Below, in pieces: positions 24,593 through 36,799 of a stretch of 64,000 nucleotides of DNA. The notes under the pieces are model-generated. The model had not been told where the DNA came from, did not search any database, and was given only the letters and a program-made list of their open reading frames with translations. Where the stretch lies: assembly GCF_024166365.1 (NCBI RefSeq), contig NC_064822.1, positions 148,372,823-148,436,822 on the forward strand, read 5' to 3'. Each line of letters begins with the position of its first letter. Within the stretch, counting starts at the first letter, position 1. The DNA comes from Elephas maximus indicus. Lineage: Eukaryota > Chordata > Mammalia > Proboscidea > Elephantidae. The translations under genes and the position numbers were made by a program.

Positions 24593-25482
24593 CAGATATA
24601 CATCATGGAAACAGGATAGATCAATAAAATTGTCTGAAGTGTATATCTCTATCCGTGGGAATAAATGGCGAAGTCTTCAATAGATTTGGCTATCTTGTCA
24701 AGCCTAATACTGCTGTACTAACTTGCTTTACCAATCTGTTCTGTTCAGAAACATTTCAACATGTTAGAAATTCTTTCACTCAAAGTAATAAATTTATTCT
24801 GCTTGATCATATCCAAATAAGTTTTGATCAAAATAAAAGCATTTCTCTGTGTCATGGAAACTAGGAAATTCTTTCGGTTAGCAATTAGATTAATATTAAT
24901 TCCTTTAGGGAGAAATTGTTGCTTAATGTACATTCATGAATTACCTCCATTGCCTTTGTTTTCTTTTTTTGGCCACGTGTCTTTACAATTCTGTTTCCCG
25001 CATTATCTCCATATACGTCTAAGATTCATTTTTGCCTCTATGTGCTTATGTACGATCTAGTTACTATTTATTAAAAATGATGATTTTTCTTGACAGAGAA
25101 AAAAAATTCATTTCTTTATCCTGATGTTATAGTGAACGAATTTATTATTTGAAAACAGATCTTCTGCATTTTAATAAAATACATATATTTGTATGTATCT
25201 GGAACATGAGTAGATGATTTTAATAATACATTCTAGCAACACCATTTATAAATTGAGAAATCCTTTAGCAAGCACAAAATGCAAATACTCTTCTTTACCA
25301 CTATTTTACCTGGAATTTATTTTTCAAAAATAAGCAGTCAGGTTCACTTTTCATTTCCTGAAAGTGCTTTTGTCAGACATGTGACTGGTTTTTACTGTGT
25401 AGCACAACATTTGATTGACTGTCAGGGGAGAATCACCAAGATCAAGTTAGAAGAGCTAGCCTGATAGAGTAATGATGTTAAC

Positions 25483-25497
25483 AGCGCCCCTTGTTGG
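25483..25497 (-). promoter_or_regulatory. CTCF-like motif (minus orientation)
   Basis: The reverse complement CCAACAAGGGGCGCT matches the 15-base CTCF core CCASYAGRKGGCRSY at 13 positions, including the GGGGCGCT end. It lies in ALX1 intron 3, in a repeat-poor stretch. Occupancy is not known. Confidence 0.4.
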
Positions 25498-27291
25498 TTT
25501 GAGATACATAACTTAGCCATCACTGGCTCCGATCATTATTTTTGTCTAAACTGTAATGCATATAGTAGAATAAGCCAAAATTAAAACACAACCAGTGAAG
25601 ATTTAAAGATTAATAAAGGATTACTTAAAGATGCAAATTATTATGTATAGATCACAGATTTAACAGACTTAAGGCCGCTTATAAATATATAAAGAACCGT
25701 TTTAAAAATAACACTGAAATGAGCATCTTGTCAATCTGTGAAGCCCTACCTAAAGGATGAAATTAGCTGTTCAGGTTTTTCTCTTATGTTTTGAAACTGG
25801 TTAAATGGTCCTTTCTCAAGTAACAGAGTAACTCCTCTACCAGTTACTCTGGTAGTGTAACTGTTCTAGAAGATTGTTTAGCATATTTTCTGCTATTAAT
25901 TGAACATAAGTTGTCATGGCAAGTATACTTTACGCTTGGTATTTTAAGACTACACCTAAGGTTATGTGCAGTAGCCTAGAATCTTGACATAAAAATAAAT
26001 ATAAGAAATCATTGATTGTTCCCCTCTTGAGTCTTCCTCTCTTACTACCCTGCCTTACAAAGAAAAGCCTGATACAAACACATTCATTGTTGTTGTGTTT
26101 GCCCTCAAACCTGTTATAATGTAGCAAAAAGGCATAAAATGTGTTTATTTCATCTTCTAAGCCTTCATCTCTGCCTTGCTATGTACTGGGCAGCATTTTC
26201 CTTTTTTATTTTCTAGCTGTTTGTCAGGATTTTCCCTGTCCTTCCCAGTAATGCATGTGATCACTGTTCTTTTCTTCTCCTTGTTTAAATAGCTTGCCTA
26301 AAATGCTTTCTATTTAAAATTCATATTGTGGAAATTCCATTTAGTGTTTCTTTTACATGGTAATAGCTTCAGATAAATGTGTGTTGGTAATATCACTTTA
26401 ATTTTTTTTCTGTAGAGATTTAAAAATATGAAATATGAATTTCTTGATCACAAATGATAGCCCAAAGTTTTCAATTTTGTATATTTTGCTTGAATTATAC
26501 TCATATGCCATTCTTTGCTAAATATTTGCACATCTTCCTAGTGTACTGCCATTATTTGATAATGCTCCATGCTTTAGAATTTTCAGTTTGTCTTACATGT
26601 CACACTTCTGTTTCAACCACACCAGACAATCAGTTTTAGAATAAAGTTGGAAAATATATATATATATATCTGTTATATCTGCATGTATACATATATGTGT
26701 TAAAATCAAGTATCTATTTACTCAAAATTATAGGACCAAAAAAAAAAGAAAGCAAAAATTTTCTAAAATGAGTTTGATCAAAAATATCTTCATGTAGCAA
26801 ATAGCTTAATGTCAGCAGTGGCTTCCAACAAAAACTGCCACACCAAGTCTCCAACTTCAGGACTTAAAAAAAAAAAAAGTAATTGTGTCATTTTGTTTAG
26901 AAAGATGAAAACTGCCTTTAAACTTAAAACCATACTTTAAACCAGTTTTCTAAGCACATGAATTGGTCATGAATCATGACTGAATAGAGATTCATTAAAA
27001 AAAAAAATCATGACTGTAAAAAGAATACTGAAGAGACTGACATGTTTTGAGAGTATTTTATGTGGTCAAGTATGTGGTTTTTTTGTGACCTATTAAAGTA
27101 TAACAAAATGGAAGAACCTTTCAAATAACTATTTTTCAGTCATTGTTTTATGTATTTAGAGTAATTACAGACCACCCAATAGGGGCAAACATTTGAATCG
27201 TTAACAAAATTTAGTAAATACAATTTAGCCAAAGTAAGAGAACAAAAGTGAGAACATGTAAATGTAATGTTTGTTGTTTTATGTGTTCCAG

Positions 27292-27612
27292 ATTCAGAAC
27301 AATTTGTGGGCAGGAAATGCAAGTGGTGGCTCTGTGGTTACTTCATGCATGTTACCACGTGACACCTCCTCCTGTATGACACCTTATTCTCACTCGCCTC
27401 GGACAGATTCCAGTTACACAGGGTTTTCAAACCACCAGAACCAGTTCAGCCACGTGCCCCTCAACAATTTTTTCACTGACTCTCTTCTTACCGGGGCAAC
27501 CAATGGACACGCATTTGAAACAAAGCCAGAATTTGAAAGGAGGTCTTCAAGTATTGCAGTCCTTCGAATGAAAGCCAAGGAGCACACCGCCAATATTTCA
27601 TGGGCCATGTAA
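27292..27612 (+). CDS. ALX1: ALX1 coding exon 4 (C-terminal region and OAR motif)
   Basis: The exon encodes residues 221-326 and the TAA stop at 27610-27612. It follows a 15 kb intron and the acceptor ATGTGTTCCAG|ATT. The sequence begins [14 protein letters not shown] and is rich in Ser, Thr, Pro and Asn, as expected for the transactivation region of ALX proteins. Near the end, residues about 303-319 ([16 protein letters not shown]) form the OAR/aristaless motif, which in this family restrains DNA binding or activation. The protein ends NISWAM. The open frame extends upstream to an in-frame ATG at 27271, but this lies in the intron just before the acceptor and is not a real start. Confidence 0.96.
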   Translation: MQNNLWAGNASGGSVVTSCMLPRDTSSCMTPYSHSPRTDSSYTGFSNHQNQFSHVPLNNFFTDSLLTGATNGHAFETKPEFERRSSSIAVLRMKAKEHTANISWAM

Positions 27613-27742
27613 CATACAGTACCCTTTTATTTTTCGTTTGAAGCAAAGTAAAACATTCTTGTTTCTCATATTTAAAGGATACCACAATAAGCTGCTGTGT
27701 GTGGAATTGCTAAAGGTCAAGATATACAGTGAGACCAGCTTA

Positions 27743-27748
27743 AATAAA
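27743..27748 (+). terminator. ALX1: First AATAAA polyadenylation signal of ALX1
   Basis: A canonical AATAAA hexamer lies about 130 bases after the stop. It may give a short 3' UTR isoform, but a clear downstream GT-rich element is less obvious than for the next signal. Confidence 0.45.
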
Positions 27749-27907
27749 TAGTTGTTATTATTTAACATTAAAATTTAAGAATGAACCTCTGAAAAGACTA
27801 AATAGGTTTACCGTGCACCAGTCTCCACAAACTCTGTTTTAGTATTAAGGTTTTTTTTTTTTTTCCTATTGTACGAGTCGATGAAATATGATCACGCAAC
27901 TTAAAAG

Positions 27908-27913
27908 AATAAA
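27908..27913 (+). terminator. ALX1: Second AATAAA polyadenylation signal of ALX1
   Basis: AATAAA lies about 300 bases after the stop and is followed by T-rich sequence ending in GTTAGTTTGGT, a plausible GU-rich downstream element. Cleavage would fall near 27925-27940. Confidence 0.6.
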
Positions 27914-27935
27914 TGTATTAAACAAATTTCTCTGT

Positions 27936-30900
27936 TATAGATTGATTTATGTTAGTTTGGTATAACAAGAAATCCCTTGTAAAATAATACCTGATAAAGG
28001 AGGAAATGCGCTGGGAAAAATGTCAAGATACCAAAGCTGGCAGGTAAATATTGAAGCTGGGTGTTTTGGGGAGTTAACTGCCGTGTCTCCTCTCTCTGGC
28101 TTGGAGATTCAGTGTGCATGGCATATCCCCTTTGCTGAGAATTTATCTCCAAGCTGCCAAGATGTTTTTACGTCTAGATATTTCGCTGAATTTCCACTCT
28201 GGGGGGGAAAAAAAAAAGTACTTTTCTAAAATGACCAACATTTGCATGAAATTTTTGGGCATAGTTTGCTGAAAGCACGTGGCTCAAGGCAATAATTGAA
28301 ATATTCCAGTGATTTTAAAAATATAAGTCACAAGAGCGTTTTTCATACGTCATCTTTCTCACAAAAAAAGCCAGCATGAATTCAGAAACCTAGATATTGA
28401 AAACGAGCAAAAAAGAAAACCTGCTGTTGTCTTTAAACTACAGTTGTGTTGATTAAACTGTGCACACAAACACCTAATAAGTAGACAAGAAGAATCTTCA
28501 TCAGTTAAAAGAGCAGCTTATTTAAATTTGTATTTATTCTGTGGCCATGTGTGTGCACACATACATTTGTGTTTGTTTCCTGACATATTATACTTTCAGC
28601 ATTTTTTGCTACTGTGGTTGCACATAGGGAATTAAGATGTCAGAAGACTCTCTAAAATTTCTGGTGGAAAAGAAGGCAAGAAAAATACTTTGCATCTGGA
28701 AAATTGCTAACCCCTTTGATTTACTTCTCCTCCCTTTCCCCTGTCACATACCAAGCTTTTTCAGATGAGTGAAATGTCAACCTCCTTGAAAGACTCTTAA
28801 ATTCATAAAGGGAAAGTAAATTAATTGAAATGAAGACAACTTCCATGGCTCAAATCAGGACAGGATCTGCTCTTTGTACTCGCTCCGAATCTTCTTGTGG
28901 TCCTTGGAGCCTTTAGGCATTTGCCTGGAAGCCCTAAAGGCTAAAAGACAAGAATAAATGAATTAAAAAAAATTGAATTGCAGAAAAAAAGTCCATAAAT
29001 TCAGTAAGCATCTCTTTCTAGTGGGAGAATATTTACAATAATTAGACATCTTTTGTAATAAAGTTTTAAATCAAGCAGATGATGGAGATGAGTGATGTCC
29101 TGAACAAACATTCCCTGACTTCATAATAAACTTTGTTCTTTATTGCTTCTGTGTTCTCTCTTTTTTAGTTTTGTTCCCAAGAAAAACTTGTTCAACTTTG
29201 GCCCGAGAATTATGCTTACATGCAGGGGCTTTTGTTCCAGGATTGTTTAGGCAGCTGTTAAATATTCTTCATGTTTTAAAAGAGAATGACTTCTTTTAAA
29301 ATATTCATATGTGTGCATTCGTGAATTAAAAATTGGAATTAAAACGTACAATTTTCTTTTTCAAAAATTTCTCAAATAGTACTCATTTTCTAATAATTCA
29401 CATTTTAGTGTCTTTTGACTAATACCATATATATTTTATAAAGAGAGCCCAAACTCAGAGAGTCACTTTTAAACTTCATTTTATTTCTTAGTTTTCCTAC
29501 TCTCATTTTTTTCCTTCATTGTATCAGAGAGTTGGAGCTTCTGGAATTCATTTTTTTTTCTCCCAATTCAAATAACATCTTTTTAATTGAGGTTTTACAT
29601 AAGTATAATTGAAGTAGCACTTTAAAACATCTACAGCGTGTGAAGTACTATTTGGGGTAGTAAAATAAATACATAACGGAACCATGGTCCTCGTTCTCCA
29701 TGAGTTCTCCATCTTTCTCTATAGGCACATCCATAAAAACCTGTAATACTGATTTCGCCCTTGCCCACGTCCCACATTGTATGATGACATTAAGAGCTGC
29801 AGGAGTAATATATCTTTGTTATGTGTTAATATCCCATCTCTCTTTTTTATTTGCTGAAAATTTGATATATGAAAATATAATGAAATGTACTTTCGATTGA
29901 AAAAAGATAAAGCAAAGTCAAAAGTGCATAAAATGCACTTTCTGACTTTTGTTTCCTTGCTCTTTCTGAACTTAGGTTAAACTAAGTTTGATGTACTATA
30001 ATTCATCTTGCTCAGAAAAACACTGACTTTCTATACTTAAAAGAAAAAATAAGGGGTATTTCATTTACGTTTATTTGGGTGCCTTACTGATAGTAGTGAT
30101 TATTGGGAATTTTGTTTCATTAAGTAGTTCTGTCCACTTGGATATTTGCCTCCATGACTGGCTCATCCCCTGATTGCTCCTTCCACACTTTTTTCTTGCA
30201 TAGATGGTTTGAGAGATGATTCTTGAACTCTTTTTCCTGAGCAATGTGGTTTATGTTTGGAGCTCATGATAAGAGATACGTTGATGTGAGAATTAGGTAA
30301 GGTTTGTGGTTTCTTAAGCATAAAATGAAAAGTCAGAACATTGTGGATTTTTGAAGGTATATCATTTATTTCTTTTTTATGAATATTCAATAGTAGTTTT
30401 TTTCGTCCTAAGTAACTTCTTCTGAAAGTAGAAAAAGATACTGTCATCTTTGCCCCAGTCATGCAAACATACCTCAAAAGAATAACAGAGTTACTTAACC
30501 TACATAACCTTGAGGAAACTCATGAAATTGTGTGTATAAATTATGGGTGTGTACTGCTGCATTGTTCATCGCTGCTGTTGATTTTTACCTCCAAGGGAAG
30601 AGGAAGGGACAAACCATTGCACTGAATAGAATTCTTACAAAGATGATACGTTGTAGTTTCATCTTTGTATCTTTCACATCTCAAATACTGGGTGCTGATT
30701 TGACTTCCATAGTATAATTTCATATGTCACCTCCCTGTTTTTTATATAATGCTGTAGCTTTAGTGTTATTGAATAATGCCCTAAGTGAAATAATTAAAAA
30801 CACCAATTACAGTTTGCAAAAGCTGATTGAATATTTAATTTTTAAAATTTACCTGTGACCCTGAATTTTGACTTTAAATATTTAATTCAAATAGTACAGT

Positions 30901-32136
30901 GTATAATAATTAAATTAGGTATAATATATATTAAAAATAATTATCACTTATACTGCCAAGTATTTAAGTAGAAATATAGAAATAGCCTTATCTTTAAAGT
31001 CCCAGTTAAACTGACTTCTCTCTCTGATTAGAATAAAGATATAAAGGTGTATCTTTGTTATTTAAAACTTCACCACCATCTAAATCCCATCTCTAAGAAA
31101 TTAGACATATAAAATTTCAGCCGACATTATTTTCTCATAGCTATAAATATTTTACATTGAATAAAGCCTAACTTTTTCATAAGGGAATCTATTTAATAAA
31201 ATTGTATATTAAACAGAATTTTGTGCTTAGCCTCTAAGACCCATTTTATATATTTTATACAAGGCAGGCAGTCACTAATGATCCAAATGAAAATAAAGTC
31301 GGAAGGTCTAGCACTAAGTATTTATGGCTTGAAAAGCCTTAAAAACTAATTAATTGCAGTATTAATATTACAGGTTATAGTAAATGCTAAAACAGAATTT
31401 TCATTTTAGTAACTCTGATTTTAAAATGAACATATTCTCATCTTTTATCCTATTGATGTGTTATAAGAATGGTAAAGAAGACTTCAAGACTGGGACTGGC
31501 TATTTGTCCAGTTTTACTGAATAAAATGGAAAAACTTGCTTTGTTGTCTTAGCCTTAGAGTTCTATATATCACTATGCATTTTCTAAGTCCAAGGGGCAA
31601 ACAAATTGTTTGACTCAAGTATTTCATCATGGCACTTTATTATTGCATGTCTTTGACTATAGAATAAGAGACGTTACATACTAAATTTTTTTCACAGATT
31701 TTCACATTATGTATACTTGTAAAATTTCCTTTTATCTATTTACGTTTCCATATACTTTAAAGACTTAAATGATAATCCAGAAAAACTGCTGGCATTATCA
31801 AAACATGACTGGTTTTGAGTAGAAGGGAAAAGGAGACCCCTACAGGCTATTTACACAGTTCAGTCATGAAGCATGAAAAGATTCAAATGCTCAAAAGTAC
31901 GCCTATACTACTCAAGGTAGGTTCTTAGCTTGTGGGTGAGAAGGTAGGCAAGGTTGTGTCTGTTGGCACAATGTAGAGCTTCTGAGAGCTGAGAAGGAAA
32001 AGTCAGTAGATCTTTATTTTTACTAACCTCTAGAATGAAATGTATTTATTTTATATTCCTAAACAAATCTCAGTAGTATTAACAGTGCGGTGACCTTGTC
32101 ATCATTAGGAAGAAAAGGTATTTTCATATTATATTC
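27936..32136. other. Downstream flank of ALX1, repeat-poor
   Basis: AT-rich, unique-looking sequence with no AfroSINE, RTE or L1 copy and no recognised protein. The one exon-like stretch, at 28855-28940 on the minus strand, is listed separately. Long open frames (28020-28229, 30163-30477) have no domain signature. Confidence 0.6.
28855..28940 (-). other. Exon-like stretch opposite to ALX1, unidentified
   Basis: On the minus strand a T-rich tract ends CTTGTCTTTTAG, a good splice acceptor, immediately before an open frame that encodes a basic 21-residue stretch from an ATG at 28920 (MPKGSKDHKKIRSEY...) and stops at TGA 28857-28855. The segment is more GC-rich than its surroundings and has CpG dinucleotides. 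I do not recognise the peptide. It could be a last exon of an unannotated minus-strand transcript, a remnant of a processed gene copy, or chance within a conserved non-coding element. No polyadenylation hexamer is obvious just downstream. Confidence 0.3.
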
Positions 32137-32269
32137 ACTGTAAACCTTTAGGGAAGTAGGCAGACTGCCACATCTTTCTCCTGAGGAGCTGCTGGTGGAT
32201 TCAAGCCACCACCTGGTGGGTTTGAACCCTGGATCTTTCATTTAGCAGCCAGGTGCCACCAGGGCTCCT
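32137..32269 (-). mobile_element. AfroSINE with local duplication of the B-box region
   Basis: Reversed order: GCAGACTGCCACATCTTTCT, B-box region, AGCAGCCAGGTGCCACCAGG. The B-box-like segment occurs twice in tandem (GGTGGATTCAAGCCACC then GGTGGGTTTGAACCCTGG), and the usual CTTAACCACT stretch before the head is missing. Confidence 0.85.
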
Positions 32270-32629
32270 TATTCATTACACAGATGATAATTACTGTAGA
32301 TATACTGAAATAATTATGTTATAAATTATAATTTAAGTTTATCACTGCATTTAAATGAGGGTAGTTTTTAGGTCCATTGCTGAATCTTGTTTCTTAATCT
32401 ACATAAAAATGCATGGATATTACTATATCCTAAAGTTAGTTTTGTAGACATTTGAATACCTGTATTTCAATATAATGGATTTGCTTTATAAGACCATGAA
32501 TTTTCCTTTATTCATTTAAAAACATTATCTGAGAAAGGGCCCACAAGTTTCACCAAACTGCCAGAAAGGTCCAAGACACAAAGAGGGCTAAAAAAAACTG
32601 CATCAGAATTATTTTTTCAGATTAAATGA

Positions 32630-32666
32630 TTTTTCACTCTAGAAAATGGTCTTTTATGAAAGAAGT
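32630..32666. repeat. Dispersed 36-bp direct repeat, copy 1
   Basis: Contains CACTCTAGAAAATGGTCTTT and TATGAAAGAAGT; the second copy at 33221-33255 differs by a two-base deletion only. No known family recognised. Confidence 0.7.
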
Positions 32667-32869
32667 AAAACAGGGTACATAATAATTTATTAGATTGTCA
32701 CTCACTAACAGAAAATAAGGTTTTAGGACTCTTTAAAGCAGGTAGACCCGTTTTATTCCTTGCCGAACAAATGAGTGAGGCATTTTAATGAAGATCCCTG
32801 AATAGCTCAGATAAAGCAGATGAGCACTTGCATTTGGGAAGAGAAGTGGTTTAGGCATCATCATGGAAG

Positions 32870-32955
32870 GAGCATGGCCTTTGGCATCCTGCTTCTACCA
32901 CTTTTTGTAGGTCACCCAATTCCTCTGAGTTTTCTCATCAATAATGGAAAAGCTT
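32870..32955 (+). mobile_element. MIR SINE fragment
   Basis: GCTTCTACCACTTTTTGTAG, TCACCCAATTCCTCTGAGTT and TTCTCATCAATAATGG follow the MIR core. Confidence 0.5.
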
Positions 32956-32959
32956 GCAT

Positions 32960-33110
32960 AGAGCTTTAACAGTATTTTCACATATATTTCTCCTTTGAGT
33001 TTCACAATTTTGTAACAATGGTTATTATTATCATCTCCATTTCACGAATGAGGAAATTTATGCTTAGAGAATATAAGGATCTTCTAAGTTCAAAGCCTTT
33101 CCCTTTGCTT
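32960..33110 (-). mobile_element. MIR/L2-type fragment
   Basis: TTATTATTATCATCTCCATT, CACGAATGAGGAAATTTATG and CTTAGAGAATATAAGGATC are a reversed MIR-like core. Confidence 0.5.
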
Positions 33111-33220
33111 ACTTATCCTATCAGCTTTCCTTAAAGACAAAAAATATGCATTTGAAAAAATATTTTTATTGTATTTTTGTGAAGCATTAAAATGCAATGC
33201 TTTTTTTTAGTAGGTTGTAA

Positions 33221-33255
33221 TTTTTCACTCTAGAAAATGGTCTTATGAAAGAAGT
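33221..33255. repeat. Dispersed 36-bp direct repeat, copy 2
   Basis: Matches 32630-32666 apart from loss of two T residues. The 554 bases between them include MIR/L2 relics. Confidence 0.7.
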
Positions 33256-33309
33256 GACTTAGATTTTTTTCCCTTCACTTTTTTCATTTTTGAGCTTTAA
33301 ATTCAGTTT

Positions 33310-33530
33310 TTTCTTCAATTTATCAAACAATTATTGAGAAACTTCTTTGTACCAGTACTCTAATGTGTTCTTTGGGGAGACAAAAAACAAACAAATAATT
33401 ACAATATGAAGTTGAAGAGATCCAAGCAAAATGCTCAAATTCACTGGTTTAGAGATCATGGAAGGCTACAGAAAAGAGGTAACATTTATGCCAGAACTTA
33501 AATGATGAGTAAGAACTTATGGGAAGACAA
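33310..33530 (-). mobile_element. L2 LINE 3' fragment
   Basis: ATTATTGAGAAACTTCTTTG, the internal TCATGGAAGGCTACAGAAAA and AACATTTATGCCAGAACTTA follow the reversed L2 3' region. Confidence 0.5.
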
Positions 33531-33744
33531 CAATTTACTGCTTTTTCTCTAAAAGAAAACCCAAATAAGTTATGAAAAGCTATGGTCATGCTAAATTAAA
33601 ATATTTGTGGTCCTTGTTTTATTTATTTACATCATACCAAAAACTTTTCTCTAATTTCAAATATTTCTTTTCCTTTATTGTTATTATCTCTGTTATAATT
33701 AGAACCAAATTCTCAGTTTCACACAGAATAACTAACTTGTATTT

Positions 33745-33900
33745 CATTCAATAAATTTTTTCAAGTTTTCCACTATGAAAAAATTCAATAAATACTTGCT
33801 GAGCTTATAATGGGCTGTACTAGCCATGGAAGCAATGAAAACTTCAAGCCATGACCTTTATCCTCAAGGAATATTCAATCTAGTCAAAAGGGTGAGATTT
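33745..33900 (-). mobile_element. L2 LINE 3' fragment
   Basis: CAATAAATACTTGCTGAGCT, GGCTGTACTAGCCATGGAAG and CCTTTATCCTCAAGGAATAT match the reversed L2 end order. Confidence 0.5.
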
Positions 33901-34734
33901 ACTGAAACTTGCCTAATGTGAAAAAATAGCATGCATACTTTAGTAAGATCTATATATAAATATATAATAGAAAAAAAAAAGAAAAATTAAAATTGTAGCT
34001 TCAAACTACACATCTGCAGACAGTTGATAGAAAAGTTCAGTGGGAAGAGGGTTCATACTGGTGTACCCCTTGATCTCTGACCAAGAAAAAGAAAAGATGC
34101 TGAGGTCACTACAGGAAAAATACTCCCTACTCCCTGAAAGCAAGAGAAAAAGCAGCAGCCACTGGGTGTTGTTTTTGAGCCTTTAACTTAACTCTTTATC
34201 TCCCTCAGTGTGATCAAAGTTTGTCTTGCTTTATACAAAACTCTTGCCTAAATTTTATAAACAGAGCTTTAATGGAGGAATTGATCTTTCTTATCTAGAT
34301 CCCTTTATTCCTAGCTGTGAAATTGATTGATGTTTTTAAAGCCCTAAGAGGCCTCTCATTGTAGATATGTTTTCTGGTTCAAAGAAAAAAAAAGAAAAGA
34401 AAAAAACAGGAAGAAATTATTCAAGGAAATACATTAGAAAAATAAATAAATAATGGCCTAGGAAGAGAGCTATACAGCTAAATGTAACTTAAAGGGAAGA
34501 CACCGAAATTTGTCAGAGGGAAAATAAATAGCAAGAGAGAACTTGCGAGGCTCACCTAGTTATATGACTCCGATTAACTTTTATAGTTGTGCAATGATTT
34601 CTTAGAGTTAAAATTCTTCATGCAATATTATTTCCATTGGCTGAGATCACTAACTCATTGGCAAAACAGAATCCGGATCCAATCCCAGATGTGACACTGA
34701 TGATCAGTGCCACCTCACCTCTTGGTTCTCAGAG

Positions 34735-34805
34735 TTCAATTCACTTTAGCAAATATTTATTGAGTGCTTATGGCTGCCGACTTCTCTAAGACAGAGACAA
34801 GTAAT
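34735..34805 (-). mobile_element. L2 LINE end fragment (weak)
   Basis: Only TTTAGCAAATATTTATTGAG TGCTTATG is clear; the rest is diverged. Confidence 0.35.
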
Positions 34806-36799
34806 GAGATGTTAGTAAAATGTGACATGTTTTGGGTAAGACAGCGCACATACAGAAAGCCATTATCATCATTGGCGTTTTAAACCAGAAGTCCAACTTG
34901 ATTGCATTAATAACAGCAAGAGTGTATATTGCTTCGAGGTACAATAATTTCCACACTTGCTTCTGATTTTTATCTGCAGAAATCATTGGTTGGCTATGAA
35001 CTGGAAACATAGCCCTCTCCCAATTGCAGTCCCTAAGGTTTGACTTATTAGTAAAAGAACCTCCATCTAGCATTGGTTATGCACGTTCCTAATAGCTCAG
35101 CTGAGGGACAGCATTAGCCCTTATATAAACTAATTGGGTTAATTCTCTGAAATTTAAGCAAATAATGTAACTGAGATAAACAGAGGGTCGCTTATACGTC
35201 TACTTGTACACATTTATCTACACTTCTTATTTAGACTACTAAATGCTTAAAACAACACTAGGGTATAAATTTGCCTTTTCTTTCTGATTCTCTTGGCAGG
35301 GTTTCTTACATGCTTAACTTTTAAAAAGTGGAGTTCGGTCTCCTCTCAAATAAATAAGAGAGCAGTAGTAGGAAAAAACTGCAGCTACAAAGTAGTTCTA
35401 ACCCATTAAACGCAGATGGCTCACAGGGGGTTTAATCATCAGGAGCGAACACACATCATGCTGAAATATAGAGCTGTTTTCTATCACTTGTTACCATTTG
35501 AATGTCTGTCTCAGGAAAGCGAATTCCATATATCTTCCTGGCCATCAGTTGCCCTTTGAATACTCCTCTCTCTGATGTTGGCTAGATTTCTCCTCAGAAT
35601 TTACTGAGATGAATGAGCTCTTGCCACACGTAGAAGTGAAAGAAAACATTTCTTTCTCTACTAGAACAGATGAGATTCGTCATTAGGAGAATGGATTTGA
35701 CCTTGTAAAGTGGACCAAAGCAATTAAGAAACAAACTCCTTTGGGGCAGATTGCCTTTATCCTCGTCCTCTAACAGAAGCATTTTTTTTTTTTTTAAGAC
35801 ATGCTTATAGCTACATTTCAAAGTTGTTGATTCTGATTACCTGAAAAGAATCCAAAACACGTGGGATAAAAAACCAACCATCTCAACTGAATTCTTTCCA
35901 TGCAAAGAGAATTTCAATGACACCTAAGAAACAAACATATGTGTGTGTGTGTGTGCATTTTCAACTATCATATTAACAAGTCAAATTAGTCAAGAGATCA
36001 GTAAAGCAGATTCATAAAAGTAGTTTGATGGCATCATACAAAACAGGAGATAAGCGTTAGAACCCATTAATAAAAAGGGCGAAAACCCCAATTCAAGGGT
36101 ACCTAAGAAAAAGATTAACGTTTTATAGCTCCCCTTTCAACTGGCTGTATGAGCCTCTTTTTTATTATTATCTCCAAATTCATGACCTTGCTTCTACAGT
36201 TTTCTTACTCCCACACTTTATTGATCCCTTGCTCTTTTTTATATATTCTCACCTTTCCTGGAGCACAGATCTAGCTAAAGCCCATACTTTAGGTCTAAAG
36301 TCTTGTGTGACATTAAAGGAAAGAACAACTACCAATCCGTGAGATAACACAGGTATTGTAAATTAGTAGATTCCTCACTTTCCCTAGTGTCCATGTTCAG
36401 CTGATCAGTGCAATCGAAGCAAGTGACATCATCTTGAGTAAACTGAGTTGCTCATCCACCATAGATCTCCAATACTTTGCTCTTGCTATTTCATTTATAT
36501 TTCTGACTGAATTTGTAAACTGTTCAGCAACTTGCACACCTAGATACAGATTCAAAGGGATTGTTTTAACTCCCAAATAAGTCTAGTAAATACAAAGGCA
36601 TTTATAGACCTTCCTTCTTTTAAAATTGTTCGTGCTTGTTTTTGTTGCTAAGTTCATGTTTGCAAAAACAAACAGAAAATAAGGGGAAAGGGTATCAGGC
36701 TAGTAAAGATCTGAAATCTCAGTGCATTTTTAAAAAGTCAGAAGCTTTTAAAAATTTATTATTAGTGAAGGGAACACTAAATCTACTTCTTTTTTTTAA

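Larger units (their letters stand above)
12163..27291 (+). other. ALX1: ALX1 intron 3
   Basis: A phase-0 GT-AG intron of about 15.1 kb. SINE and RTE fragments are confined mainly to 12.95-14.5, 17.2-19.1 and 23.3-24.2 kb, with MIR/L2 relics nearby. The stretches 19.15-23.3 kb and 24.2-27.3 kb are almost free of young repeats and are candidates for intronic regulatory elements; this is inference from repeat distribution. A CTCF-like motif lies at 25483. Confidence 0.85.
5455..27935 (+). other. ALX1: ALX1 transcription unit (four coding exons)
   Basis: This span is the inferred primary transcript of ALX1, a paired-class homeodomain activator needed in cranial neural-crest mesenchyme and chondrocyte precursors (family knowledge). 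The start is placed about 30 bases after a TATAAAA box and the end just after the second AATAAA signal; both ends are inferred. Four coding exons of 226, 305, 129 and 321 bases join with consistent phase (1, 0, 0) to encode 326 residues. Introns are about 2.9, 3.0 and 15.1 kb, all GT-AG. No frameshift or premature stop is present, so the gene looks functional. No ATG lies between the TATA box and the start codon, so there is no upstream ORF on this model. No other protein-coding gene is recognised in the window, consistent with a gene-poor region around a developmental regulator. Confidence 0.95.
27613..27935 (+). other. ALX1: ALX1 3' UTR (predicted)
   Basis: About 320 bases follow the TAA stop up to the second polyadenylation signal. 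The end is inferred. The sequence is AU-rich and contains a poly-T run at about 27850-27864. Confidence 0.6.

Noticed and set aside
27271-27291. Upstream in-frame ATG before exon 4
   Set aside because: It lies in the polypyrimidine/acceptor region of intron 3 and would remove the homeodomain.
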